Source: Bacteroidaceae bacterium (GTDB lineage: Bacteria; Bacteroidota; Bacteroidia; Bacteroidales; Bacteroidaceae). Taken from it: a stretch of DNA of 64,000 nucleotides. Where the stretch lies: the NCBI GenBank assembly GCA_017650105.1, contig JAGCFO010000041.1:1-64000 (forward strand), written 5' to 3'. A model generated the notes under the pieces. The model worked only from the letters and a program-made list of their open reading frames with translations. It was not told the DNA's origin and ran no database searches. Positions 56,403-64,000 of this stretch are shown one piece after another (position 1 is the first letter of the stretch; every line of letters begins with the position of its first letter). The position numbers and the translations under genes were made by a program.

Positions 56403-57842
56403 ATGACTTTAGAACAAGACTTTTTGATTCAGAATCCGAAGGAAGAGCGTTACAACGAAGTGCTCTCTCCTTTCGAAGAGTTTTTGCCTGGGATGCGTCC
56501 CAGCAATTCCGATGACTACCTGTCGCGACTTGCGTCAGCGATGATGACAAGGGGAATGAATGAGGCAGCAGTCTGTAGGCAAATAATAGAGCATAGTGTC
56601 TTTGTGTTGGACGAAGAGCATGTGAGATATCTTGTCCATCGTGTTTTCTCCTCTCCACCCGAGGAAAGAGAAAAAATGGTCATGTCAAAGACTCAGCGTG
56701 AGACATTGGCATTGCATGATTTCATGCGGCGTCGCTATTCTTTTCGTCGAAACGAGGTGACAGGCGTTACGGAGTACTGCGAGCGTAAACGGTATCATAC
56801 TCGCTACCGCCCTGTGGATGAGCTGGTGCTTAACTCCATTTCTTTTAATGCGCGAGAAGAAGGCATTAATGTATGGGACAGGGACGTGAAACGGTATCTG
56901 AGGTCCGACAGGGTCGTTCCATACAACCCGTTTGAGGCGTTTCTGTCAAACCTGCCACAATGGGACAAGAGCCCTCGCATAGAAAAGTTTTTTCGGCGTG
57001 TGCCTGTTGATGATGAGAAGTGGTACAGCCTTGCCCACACGTGGTTCTTGGGAATGGTAGCACTCTGGTTAGGAAAAAACCGTCATAAGGGTAACGAGTC
57101 GATGCCTATCCTTGTCGGAGAGCAAGGAGTGGGCAAGAGCACTTTCTGTCGCAGCATCCTCCCTCCTGAGCTTGCTCCTTATTATACCGAGAACTTTGCC
57201 CTTGCCGACCGACGCAAAGCGCTTCTTATGCTAACACGTTATGGGCTCATCAATTTTGACGAGGTAAACCGGCTTACCGATCGTCAGCAGCCGATACTGA
57301 AAAACATGCTTCAGCTGCCTGTCGTCGATGAGTTTAAGCCCTATGCCTCTTTTTCAGTGCAGGAGCAGCGCTTTGCTTCCCTTATCGGTACGAGCAACAA
57401 CACCGACGTTATCACCGACCTCACAGGCTCGCGTCGGTTCATCTGTACATGTGTGACGGGCCGAATCAATATGAACCGCCCCGTCAACTACCCGCAGCTC
57501 TATGCAGAAGCTGTCTGGGAGATTACCGCCGGACATCCCTATTGGTTGAACGAAGCAGAAGAGGCGTCTCTTATGGAGCTTAACATCCGATTCGTACGCA
57601 TGCCAGCCGATGCGGAGTTGTTCGACATTTTCTTCGATGCAGCTGAAGAGGGCGAGCAGGGAGCCGAATGGCTCTATGCTTCAGAGATTCACCATCGTTT
57701 GCACCCAAGCATCAGCAAGCCGATGACGACAGGAGAGCTGCGCAACTTCCGTGCTGTCATGAACGGCAGGCATGTCCATTCCAAGCGTGCCAAAGCAGGA
57801 ATGGTCTATCTTGTCAAACCGAAAAAGCCAAGATTGGTGTAG
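56403..57842 (+). CDS. VirE/VapE-family primase-helicase-like protein
   Basis: 479 residues. The central part is a P-loop ATPase of the virulence-associated E family: Walker A VGEQGVGKSTFCRSI (about 238-252), Walker B-like YGLINFDEVNRL, and sensor-like ASLIGTSNNTDVITDLTGSRRF. The N-terminus (DYLSRLASAMMTRGMNEAAV) is a short helical region and the C-terminus a winged-helix-like end. These proteins occur in integrated elements of Bacteroidetes and resemble primase-helicases of phage satellites. It stands upstream of an HU-related gene, a pair that recurs in this phylum, and is flanked by motif arrays. Confidence 0.8.
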   Translation: MTLEQDFLIQNPKEERYNEVLSPFEEFLPGMRPSNSDDYLSRLASAMMTRGMNEAAVCRQIIEHSVFVLDEEHVRYLVHRVFSSPPEEREKMVMSKTQRETLALHDFMRRRYSFRRNEVTGVTEYCERKRYHTRYRPVDELVLNSISFNAREEGINVWDRDVKRYLRSDRVVPYNPFEAFLSNLPQWDKSPRIEKFFRRVPVDDEKWYSLAHTWFLGMVALWLGKNRHKGNESMPILVGEQGVGKSTFCRSILPPELAPYYTENFALADRRKALLMLTRYGLINFDEVNRLTDRQQPILKNMLQLPVVDEFKPYASFSVQEQRFASLIGTSNNTDVITDLTGSRRFICTCVTGRINMNRPVNYPQLYAEAVWEITAGHPYWLNEAEEASLMELNIRFVRMPADAELFDIFFDAAEEGEQGAEWLYASEIHHRLHPSISKPMTTGELRNFRAVMNGRHVHSKRAKAGMVYLVKPKKPRLV

Positions 57843-57935
57843 ATGGGTGTAGATACGTGTAGATATTTTGCTTATCTGCACTGGCGTAAACAAAAGAAAA
57901 TCAGTAATTTTGTTTTTCTGATGTAGAAGTGTAGA
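57837..57935. repeat. Array of GTGTAGA motifs after the virE gene
   Basis: GTGTAGA at 57837 (overlapping the stop codon), 57847, 57857 and 57929, with ATGTAGA at 57921. The first three are exactly 10 bp apart, one helical turn. They are the inverse of the array before the gene, so together they bracket it. Confidence 0.75.
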
Positions 57936-58016
57936 TTAATTTTGAATAAACTGGAATAATAGTATCTGCTTTTTCTATATGTCATTTTTGTCTTTCAAGA
58001 ACTATAAAAACCATTC

Positions 58017-58070
58017 CCTTTTATATAAAAGGCGCCCTCTTTTATATAAAAGCCGCCGCCTTTTATAAAA
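58017..58070. promoter_or_regulatory. Three AT-rich palindromes upstream of the HU-related gene
   Basis: CCTTTTATATAAAAGG (58017-58032), CTTTTATATAAAAG (58039-58052) and TTTTATAAAA (58061-58070) have start-to-start spacing of 22 bp, separated by GC-rich CGCC linkers. They end 14 bp before the start codon. Probably operators, perhaps bound by the gene's own product, an HU-like protein; that is inference. Confidence 0.6.
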
Positions 58071-58083
58071 ACACCCAACGAAT

Positions 58084-58710
58084 ATGGCTATACAATACGA
58101 CTTTCAAAAATTTCCTCAAACATCCGCTGAAGAGGAGAACGTGCGGCTTTTCCCGAAAGCCGTCAAGCGCGGTACCGTATCCTTCTATGAACTGGCACAC
58201 GAAATAGAGAAGACAACAACCTATACCGTTGCCGACCTGGAGGGAATGATGGAGGCTGTGGCCCATGCTGCCGCCTCTCATCTGAACAACAGCGAGCATG
58301 TGGAGCTGAAAGGGCTGGGCACGCTCTCGGTCGCCATCGCCTGCAACAGGGATGAGGCACGACACATGCCTGTCATTACCTCACCCTCGCAGGTGACGCC
58401 GCGGGACTTGCATGTAAGCAGGGTGAATTTCGATGCGAAGCCCGTGTTCATGCGGCGGCTCACAGGTCCCTTCGAGCAAGCCCACGAAAGGTTCCCTTCC
58501 AATAAGGAGACCGATGTACCCGTTCTTGCCGAGCGTCGTGCACTCCTGCTTGGCTACCTCGAATCGCACGGCTACATCAGCACATCACAATACATGCGGC
58601 TCACCCATTTCACCCGCAGCCACGCCCGAGACGAACTGAACGCTTTCGTTCACGAAGGACTTCTTCGCCGCTCTGGCGCAGGCACTCACCTCGTCTTCGT
58701 AAAAAGTTGA
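58084..58710 (+). CDS. HU-related DNA-binding protein with C-terminal winged-helix-like part
   Basis: 208 residues. The N-terminal 125 follow the HU/IHF-related pattern of Bacteroidetes: TVSFYELAHEIEKTTTYTVADLEGMMEAVAHAA, VELKGLGTLSVAIA and the beta-arm VTPRDLHVSRVNFDAK. The C-terminal 70 (ALLLGYLESHGYISTSQYMRLTHFTRSHARDELNAF) look like a winged helix. The protein bends or coats DNA. Follows the virE-like gene in the same direction; such pairs usually precede an amidase gene, which is absent here. Confidence 0.8.
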   Translation: MAIQYDFQKFPQTSAEEENVRLFPKAVKRGTVSFYELAHEIEKTTTYTVADLEGMMEAVAHAAASHLNNSEHVELKGLGTLSVAIACNRDEARHMPVITSPSQVTPRDLHVSRVNFDAKPVFMRRLTGPFEQAHERFPSNKETDVPVLAERRALLLGYLESHGYISTSQYMRLTHFTRSHARDELNAFVHEGLLRRSGAGTHLVFVKS

Positions 58711-58880
58711 TAGCTATGCATTTTACTCTTTTTTACACCCCTCCACACCGAAACTTTTTGCAACATTTCGTAAAAAGCCGTTAGTCTTCCAGTTGTTGTC
58801 AGTTCGTAGCCAATCCACTTATCCTTTTTTACATGGTACTAGCTCCATCTTTGAGACCACTAAAACGCCAAATTTTCGTT
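58711..58880. other. Gap between convergent HU-related and hipT genes
   Basis: 170 bp of AT-rich sequence with TTTTTACACCCCTCCACACC (58730-58749), which echoes the TCTACAC motif loosely. No gene of the smalltalk or amidase type that often follows HU-related genes is seen. Confidence 0.5.
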
Positions 58881-59819
58881 TTATGACATTTTCAGTCTTT
58901 CGAATCGTGAAATAATAAGATCTTCATACGCTTGTTTCTTCTCTTCGCTGAGGAAGGATTCTCGTATGAGTGTCTGCCATTTGGGAAGTGATTTCTGAAG
59001 GCTTGTGATAAGACGTTGCACCACCTTTTCTTCCAGTCCCATTGCCTTTGCAGCGTTCAGAAAGTCGCTCGTGCGGAGTTTCGTTTTCTTTCCCGCAAGA
59101 GTAAGTGCCAGTTCCTCCTTGTCTTTTGGATTGGTAATGGCAACATTAAGGAGGTCATAAGCTGGCGTCAGTTTATAATACTCGGATGGTCGGTAGAGCG
59201 AGAAATTTTTCAGGTGCATATCGTTGTTGCCTGTGACAAAGCAGAAAAGCAATAAATGCATGTAATTTGTGAGGTCGAGTTTTGGAGTGTTGCTATACTG
59301 CAAAATTGTCTTAGCAATTTGTTCATGCGATCCTTTGTATTTATATTCCGTAGGGTGCAGCGTGAGCTGACACATATCTTCCATGTCTATCTTCTCGCCA
59401 TTCTTGGTACGGTCAATACGCTTTGTGATGTACCCTAATTTCCCATCTGCCAGATGAATAAGACTATGAGGCACGACGCTTATTTTTGCTGCCTCTGCAA
59501 GGTGCATCGTTAAGTCCTCGTTTTCTGGCAGTTGATCGTAACTCTCTGTCTGAGGCTTGAATATATAGTTGCCCCATAGTCCTACGATAGTCAGACGGCT
59601 ACAACCATCGTGTTTGGTGAGGTTCAGCGATAGTTTGGGCTGAACGCCTGTCAACGATGTCTGGGCGCGGATGATTTGCTCGGCCAGTCGGTCGAGTTCC
59701 TCATGCCTATACTCCAGCAACGGAACATCCTTTGTCCCAAAGAACTTCCGTGCACACCTTGGATGAAAGTCTTTCTGACCCTCTTCCAATTCTTTGTAAC
59801 AATACAGGCATTTACACAT
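58881..59819 (-). CDS. hipT: HipA-family kinase toxin (HipT) with zinc-ribbon start
   Basis: 312 residues. The HipA-like kinase C-domain is complete: Gly-rich loop TSLTGVQPKLS (54-64), ATP-binding K88 (GNYIFKPQ), catalytic D200 with H202, K204 and N205 (GNNDMHLKNF), metal D222 (AYDLLN). The N-terminus has a putative zinc site C4-x2-C7 and H19-x2-C22. The HipA N-domain is encoded by a separate gene upstream, as in HipBST systems, where the kinase toxin phosphorylates a target (TrpS in E. coli). Start overlaps the hipS stop by 8 bp. Confidence 0.85.
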   Translation of the reverse strand: MCKCLYCYKELEEGQKDFHPRCARKFFGTKDVPLLEYRHEELDRLAEQIIRAQTSLTGVQPKLSLNLTKHDGCSRLTIVGLWGNYIFKPQTESYDQLPENEDLTMHLAEAAKISVVPHSLIHLADGKLGYITKRIDRTKNGEKIDMEDMCQLTLHPTEYKYKGSHEQIAKTILQYSNTPKLDLTNYMHLLLFCFVTGNNDMHLKNFSLYRPSEYYKLTPAYDLLNVAITNPKDKEELALTLAGKKTKLRTSDFLNAAKAMGLEEKVVQRLITSLQKSLPKWQTLIRESFLSEEKKQAYEDLIISRFERLKMS

Positions 59820-60150
59820 TGTCGTCTCCTTCTTTATTTATGGGTATGACACTGACAGAACCTATACACTCCTTACAACATAACAGCAATAGCGACATAC
59901 GGTCAAGAATGCTGATGTCGGTGTTGCGAAGTGCTACATCAAGCAGCCATCCTTCAGGTATCAGTCCGTCAAAGAACGGAAACAATATAGGACTTACAAA
60001 AGCCTCTGTCTGTAATGGGAGTGTCAGGCTTACAGGCTGCGCATTTTCACGTTTGAGGTACGCTTCATCATAACAGAAACGGTATTCGCCACCATCTTCT
60101 GTCAGGAAACCTGCAAGAATCTCCTTTCGATATATCTCAGCTTGTTTCAT
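59812..60150 (-). CDS. hipS: HipS: HipA N-domain protein, probable antitoxin
   Basis: 112 residues, matching the isolated N-subdomain-1 of HipA: AEIYRKEILAGFLTEDGGEYRFCYDEAYL, PVSLTLPLQTEAFVSPILFPFFDGLIPEGWLL. In HipBST systems this small protein, rather than HipB, neutralises the kinase. It overlaps hipB by 4 bp and hipT by 8 bp, so all three are translationally coupled. Confidence 0.85.
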   Translation of the reverse strand: MKQAEIYRKEILAGFLTEDGGEYRFCYDEAYLKRENAQPVSLTLPLQTEAFVSPILFPFFDGLIPEGWLLDVALRNTDISILDRMSLLLLCCKECIGSVSVIPINKEGDDNV

Positions 60151-60350
60151 TGCTTTTTAGTTGCTGTTAGCTCGTAGTTAAACAAATCAAGTAGTTGGTT
60201 GACCTTATCCATCCTTAACGTTGGTTTACCTTGCTCCAGATTTCGCACAAAACAAAGGCCGACTCCCGATTTCATAGCCAGATCTTCCTGTGTAAGACCA
60301 TATTCCTTGCGTAAAGCCTTTACTACTGCAGATAATTTTGTCTTTTCCAT
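60147..60350 (-). CDS. hipB: HipB: helix-turn-helix repressor
   Basis: 67 residues from the ATG at 60350; twelve codons upstream an alternative start lies in the promoter region. XRE-type HTH: LSAVVKALRKEYGLTQEDLAMKSGVGLCFVRNLEQG, with a C-terminal LDLFNYELT tail. Expected to bind the direct repeats upstream and repress the operon, and to help the antitoxin. Confidence 0.85.
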   Translation of the reverse strand: MEKTKLSAVVKALRKEYGLTQEDLAMKSGVGLCFVRNLEQGKPTLRMDKVNQLLDLFNYELTATKKQ

Positions 60351-60356
60351 ATAGAT

Positions 60357-60411
60357 TATATTATTTCGAATGCAAAAATACAACAATATTTGTAAATTGC
60401 ATTATTTCTAA
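60357..60411 (-). promoter_or_regulatory. hipBST promoter with candidate operators
   Basis: -7 box TATTTTTG (60373-60380, minus strand) lies between two direct repeats: TTCGAAATAATATA (60357-60370) and TTAGAAATAATGCA (60398-60411), 41 bp apart, four helical turns. The arrangement suits cooperative binding of a HipB-type repressor. The remaining 128 bp to the next gene shows nothing. Confidence 0.65.
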
Positions 60412-60539
60412 TATAAAAAGATAGTATTTAACGCTTTTATATGGTTTCGACTATAGTTTTACACTTTCTTTGGTGATTTATGGCTTGTAATCATTGTTCT
60501 CGCTAAGATTATGCACTATTCACTATGAACGGCACACTT

Positions 60540-62333
60540 TTAGCTCTCTATTCCCCCCCGTACGACTTTTACTCCCTTAGGCGCTTTGATACTTGTCTTT
60601 ACAGTGCCGTCTGGAAGTTTTTCGTGGCGAATATAGATTTGCCCGTAAGGCGTGGGATAGAAGCCCTCGGCCCACTTCAAGTTGCCTAAATGTGGCGTGA
60701 TGCAAACCTTTTTACATCCAGGCTCTATTATTTCAACACCCAACACATGATTGCTGAGCCATGCAGTAGGACCACTTGCCCAACCATGACAAAGACTATG
60801 CCGATAGCCTTTATAACAATATCCACCGAAGTCGCCATGAATGTCGTCTTTGCCTTCGGGCACAAGCTCATCGATACGGCCTGCATTTTTTGTCCAGTCA
60901 AGATTGAAGTCTTCCCAGAAGGTGGTTGCTCCCATATCAAGCATACCTCCCCAGTATTCGCGAATGATATCCATAGCTTCTTCGTAATGACCAGACATCG
61001 CCAAAGCTTCCAGCATATAGTATCCGTAGAAGGTAGAGAATCCCTTAGATCCACCAGGCAACAAATAGTCTTGAGCTGCCTTCTCTGAATCCATCAGGCC
61101 AGCTATTGCCATCAGTGCTGCAGCCTGTTTCAAATTGTTAGGGGGAAGTACCTTTTTTTTCAAACGGTTCTCAATTTCACGACATTTTTGTGCCTTAGCT
61201 TCCTCGCCCAGCAGTAGGCATAACTCTGCCCCATCCTGCAAAGCCCAACATAGCAGAGCCCTATAACCCGCTTCAACGCCTTCGGTATTCGGACTAGATG
61301 GCCAGTCCAAAAAGCGTCCTCCTCCTAAATGCTCAGAACCCTCCTCATCAACACGAGAGTCAATGAGGTCGATAAGTCCAAGGATATAGTCGGCATGTTT
61401 TTTCAGGAATTCCAGATTGCCGAAATGTCTGTACCAGTCATACTGGATAATCAGATACCACATTGAATAAGCACTCATTCCGTTAAACCAGTTAGGCAGA
61501 GGATATTGCTGTATGGCTAAATCCAGGCTGGAATAGAAACACTCCTCGTTACCGAAGACGGTACTGATGGTGTTTATCTCAGGGTGCATGTCGCCCAGCC
61601 AGATGAGTCGGTCACGCTTGATGCCGTCCCAAATGTATTCTTGCATGTTCAGTTGTACGGTATAGGCGCCGGTAGACCAAATGGTATTCAATCGGTCATC
61701 AGAGCATTGGAAGGAGCCCAGATATGGGGAGTTGCGGTAGCGGAATACAGCGGTAGCTTCCTTAAGATGCAGAGAAGCCTCATCCAACAGGTCAATACGC
61801 GCGAAGCGGAATCCCGAGTTGCCGATTTCTATCTGCCCATAGCGCGGAACGGCAATTATCATGTCTCGGGTAGCATGGTCGTTGGTAGCAGTTCCGTTTT
61901 CTATTTCGCTGCATGTTTCGCTGACTGATTCACCCAGCCTAACTCTTACCTTGAAACTGGCTGCTGAGCCTGAACCGACAACCAGTTTCAGTGCCCCATG
62001 CAGTTCATGTCCGTAGTCGAGGATAATGGAAGCGTTTTCGTCTTTGGTGCTTTGCATAAAGCAAGAGCTGGCATTCACCAAGTCTGCCTGTCCATCATCA
62101 ACATCCAAAAGATTCTCAAGATTACGTACTGAGCCCTTCGACCAAAGTATTTTCTTCGGTGCGATGAAAACCCTTGTCATTTTGTCTTGCCGGATGCGTA
62201 GTGTATCATCTTGAAAGGGTAAGGGTAAGTACAAGCCTTTTTCAGTTGCATCAGTATCTGTTTTTTTGCAAGAGGTGAAGGCAAAGCTACACGTCATTGC
62301 TATTATAATAAAGGAATAAGAAGCTTTTTTCAT
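60540..62333 (-). CDS. GH78-type alpha-L-rhamnosidase-like lipoprotein
   Basis: 597 residues. Lipoprotein signal with lipobox Cys at residue 22 (FAFTSCKK). The six-hairpin barrel of GH78-like enzymes is clear: QEYIWDGIKRDRLIWLGDMHPE (235-248 core DxxxRDR), WYLIIQYDWYRHFGN, TFWEDFNLDW and the C-terminal PYGQIYIRHEKLPDG sandwich. Removes L-rhamnose from plant or microbial glycans. It is 31 bp downstream of the hydrolase gene at 62365. Confidence 0.85.
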   Translation of the reverse strand: MKKASYSFIIIAMTCSFAFTSCKKTDTDATEKGLYLPLPFQDDTLRIRQDKMTRVFIAPKKILWSKGSVRNLENLLDVDDGQADLVNASSCFMQSTKDENASIILDYGHELHGALKLVVGSGSAASFKVRVRLGESVSETCSEIENGTATNDHATRDMIIAVPRYGQIEIGNSGFRFARIDLLDEASLHLKEATAVFRYRNSPYLGSFQCSDDRLNTIWSTGAYTVQLNMQEYIWDGIKRDRLIWLGDMHPEINTISTVFGNEECFYSSLDLAIQQYPLPNWFNGMSAYSMWYLIIQYDWYRHFGNLEFLKKHADYILGLIDLIDSRVDEEGSEHLGGGRFLDWPSSPNTEGVEAGYRALLCWALQDGAELCLLLGEEAKAQKCREIENRLKKKVLPPNNLKQAAALMAIAGLMDSEKAAQDYLLPGGSKGFSTFYGYYMLEALAMSGHYEEAMDIIREYWGGMLDMGATTFWEDFNLDWTKNAGRIDELVPEGKDDIHGDFGGYCYKGYRHSLCHGWASGPTAWLSNHVLGVEIIEPGCKKVCITPHLGNLKWAEGFYPTPYGQIYIRHEKLPDGTVKTSIKAPKGVKVVRGGIES

Positions 62334-62364
62334 TTTCCGTTTTTGTTATGTAATATCCAAAGAG

Positions 62365-63306
62365 TTAGTCAAGCCTCCAAAGCCCGTCGCGTACGGAGAC
62401 GTGATGTTCCTTGATGCCTAAATTATCCATCCATTCCCGCGTTCTCACTGTGGTAAGATGTGCTGTGTCAAAGCCCTGTCCCGTATCGTTGTTCCAAACC
62501 CACATGGGAGTGGGCCAGAGGCAAGCGCGGAACTTTATAGAGCGGTAGAATTCTTCCGAACAGCCGTTTTGTCCATGATGTGCCATTTGTAAATAGTCGC
62601 AGTCAAGATCTTTGGCAAAGGGACCTTTTAGTGCCAAATCGCCGCATTCTATCCCGGCATCGCCCAAGAAGACCATAGACTTTTTCTTATCCCAAACACG
62701 CATAATCATTGAATTGTTGTTATAGGGATTGGTGACAAGCTGGGTAGCTACGCTCACAATTTTGAGCTTCATCCCGTCAAAATCAAATACCTGTCCCGGC
62801 TGCTGTAAATCCACTACCTTAGCCTTGCAAGAGCTGAGTCTGTCATAGAAATCGCGTGTTTTTCCAGCTTCAGTGGGTTCTGCATCAATTACTTTGTCGG
62901 TAATACGGGAATGATAGATAGCCTTGATGCGAAGATCTTGAGTGCCCTGCTTCAGAATCTCCCATAGGGCACCCATGTGATCGTCGTGCGGATGGGAGAT
63001 GAACCAGGCTTCGACTTCGTTTCCCAAAGCTCCAATAAAACCGCGAAGGGTAAATGCCTCTTCGGGAAATCCTCCATCCATTACGATGACCTTCCCCGTT
63101 TTTGTCTGAAAGACATAGGAGTTACCGATGGTGTTAGTATGCGAAGGAATCTGCCAAACGGTAAAAGCGGAACCTCTGGGAGCTTTTTTCCTATGACTCA
63201 TCTCCGCTCCTTTTATTTCGGGAGATAGTGCCATTCCGACAGCGGCGACAACCCCAGTCTTAATAAATTGCCTGCGCGACAGATTGTTCAGTCCTTCTTT
63301 TTTCAT
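62365..63306 (-). CDS. Tat-exported metallo-beta-lactamase-fold hydrolase
   Basis: 313 residues. Tat signal with LSRRQFIK (R11 R12) and a hydrophobic segment. The metal motif SHPHDDHMGAL gives H105, H107, D109 and H110. Later ligands: VFLGDAGIEC and MAHHGQNGC. The substrate is not known; in glycan loci these have been linked to lactonase or esterase roles. First gene of the pair with the rhamnosidase; own promoter TACTTTTG at 63387. Confidence 0.8.
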   Translation of the reverse strand: MKKEGLNNLSRRQFIKTGVVAAVGMALSPEIKGAEMSHRKKAPRGSAFTVWQIPSHTNTIGNSYVFQTKTGKVIVMDGGFPEEAFTLRGFIGALGNEVEAWFISHPHDDHMGALWEILKQGTQDLRIKAIYHSRITDKVIDAEPTEAGKTRDFYDRLSSCKAKVVDLQQPGQVFDFDGMKLKIVSVATQLVTNPYNNNSMIMRVWDKKKSMVFLGDAGIECGDLALKGPFAKDLDCDYLQMAHHGQNGCSEEFYRSIKFRACLWPTPMWVWNNDTGQGFDTAHLTTVRTREWMDNLGIKEHHVSVRDGLWRLD

Positions 63307-63386
63307 GGCTTATTTGGTGCGTTTTTTAATGGATTCTCTATTGCCTTGAGATAGAGTGCTTAAACGACAGCATTATTTTTTCGTTC

Positions 63387-63394
63387 CAAAAGTA
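63387..63394 (-). promoter_or_regulatory. Promoter -7 box of the MBL-rhamnosidase operon
   Basis: TACTTTTG on the minus strand, about 80 bp before the start. The 413-bp gap 63307-63720 otherwise holds the palindrome and promoter described below. Confidence 0.6.
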
Positions 63395-63638
63395 GAATAA
63401 AAAAATTAGAAGAAAAACAATTTTGGCAAAAATGAACCGCAAATAACACCCCTTAGTATTTGCTTTGGGCTAACACTCAGAAGAAGTTTATTATACGCGT
63501 TCCTTACCCAATAAACGCAAAAGGTTGGCCCAGGCGCGATATTGTGATGTAAAAGCATTCGTTTTCGTCACTCATTTTTTTCCTCAAGTCACATGAATTT
63601 GCCGAAAATGTGCCCAAAAAAGGTTAAAAAGCGCAAAA

Positions 63639-63656
63639 TGACAAGTCCACTTGTCA
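63639..63656. promoter_or_regulatory. Perfect 18-bp palindrome, candidate operator
   Basis: TGACAAGTCCACTTGTCA has two perfect 8-bp arms around CC. It ends 40 bp before the -7 box of the gene at 63721, where an activator or repressor would bind. Confidence 0.65.
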
Positions 63657-63696
63657 AAAAAGGAGATTGTTTCTTTTTAAGTTCATGAAAAAGAGC

Positions 63697-63704
63697 TATA
63701 TTTG
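63697..63704 (+). promoter_or_regulatory. Promoter -7 box of the GH88/105-like gene
   Basis: TATATTTG followed by CGCC, 16 bp before the start codon at 63721. Confidence 0.7.
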
Positions 63705-63720
63705 CGCCAAATTACGTAAA

Positions 63721-64000
63721 ATGAGAAAGAGTGCACTCGTCCTTCTGCTTTGCTTGCTGAGCCTATCGTTATGGGCTCAGGAAGACTATGCCGCATACGG
63801 CATTCGCTTTGCAGAGAGCGAAATGGCACGTTTCCCAGAGGCTTGGCAGCTGGATCACGGCTCGAGGCTGTTCTTCGGATATTCTCAAGGTGTGGGGTGC
63901 TGTGCTATGTTGCAAGTGGGAAAATACACAGGCGACAAGAAGTATTTCGATTACGTCGAGCAATGGGCCGACAGCCTCATCGCCGACGACGGAACCATCC
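63721..64000 (+). CDS. GH88/GH105-like unsaturated uronyl hydrolase, 5' part
   Basis: The first 93 residues only; cut by the window end. Signal peptide (KSALVLLLCLLSLSLWAQ) then DYAAYGIRFAESEMARFPEAWQLDH and YSQGVGCCAMLQVGKYTGDKKYFDYVEQWADSLI, the start of the alpha/alpha barrel of GH88/GH105 hydrolases. These release unsaturated uronic acid from pectin fragments (rhamnogalacturonan), which fits the neighbouring rhamnosidase. Confidence 0.75.
   Translation, partial: MRKSALVLLLCLLSLSLWAQEDYAAYGIRFAESEMARFPEAWQLDHGSRLFFGYSQGVGCCAMLQVGKYTGDKKYFDYVEQWADSLIADDGTI

Overview
The window is chromosomal DNA of a Bacteroidales bacterium, most likely in or near Prevotellaceae. Three things support this. 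Promoters have the Bacteroidetes form (TTTG, about 19 bp, TAnnTTTG). Several exported proteins end in the C-terminal tail typical of type IX secretion cargo (GIYII..GKKV). Gene orders such as nusB-yajC-ybbR-coaE-DUF5606, rimP-nusA-infB and sufBCDS, and families such as DUF3276, DUF4923 and DUF5606, are characteristic of the group.

Layout. 1-1.3 kb: gene-free, with a 174-bp palindrome and two identical tRNA-Asn genes. 1.3-7.1 kb (minus): a CotH-family exported protein, a truncated S9-type lipoprotein, an S4 RNA-binding protein, pth, rplY/ctc and a PUR-type nucleic-acid-binding protein. 7.4-9.3 kb (plus): a tightly overlapping sigma factor / membrane protein / secreted protein operon. 9.4-13.9 kb (plus): nusB, yajC, ybbR, coaE, DUF5606 and DUF4923. 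14.4-19.4 kb (minus): MFS transporter, pepT and a Kef-type antiporter. 19.5-20.6 kb: a small barrel protein and a small membrane protein, convergent. 21.2-31.3 kb (plus): rimP-nusA-infB, cvpA, then sufB-sufC-sufD-sufS. 31.3-33.5 kb (minus): nnrD and ugd. 33.8-35.2 kb (plus): two unknown genes. 35.4-38.3 kb (minus): rnhB, gpmI and a zinc-ribbon membrane protein. 38.6-40.6 kb: gyrB. 41.3-45.6 kb: a very large GH2-type glycosidase. 45.6-46.7 kb (minus): pyrE and an SRPBCC protein. 47.4-55.6 kb: a 2743-residue modular surface protein.

The right part (55.7-64 kb) is accessory. It holds an IS982 transposase remnant, a VirE/VapE primase-helicase-like gene flanked by arrays of a 7-bp motif, an HU-related DNA-binding gene, a three-gene hipB-hipS-hipT toxin-antitoxin module, and part of a glycan (probably rhamnogalacturonan) locus: GH78-like rhamnosidase lipoprotein, Tat-exported metallo-beta-lactamase-fold hydrolase and the start of a GH88/GH105-like hydrolase.

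The most unusual content is between the genes. One family is a 21-bp-periodic, heptapeptide-encoding degenerate repeat present at about ten intergenic sites; it contains a GC-rich core that is inverted in one copy relative to two others. A second family is an 84-86-bp unit that carries a complete promoter and an inverted-repeat stem. It is tandemly duplicated upstream of three unrelated genes, and in every case only the gene-proximal copy keeps the final G of the -7 box. A terminator-like hairpin lies in the leader of the rimP-nusA-infB operon. All functional statements below are by recognition of sequence motifs; no search was run.
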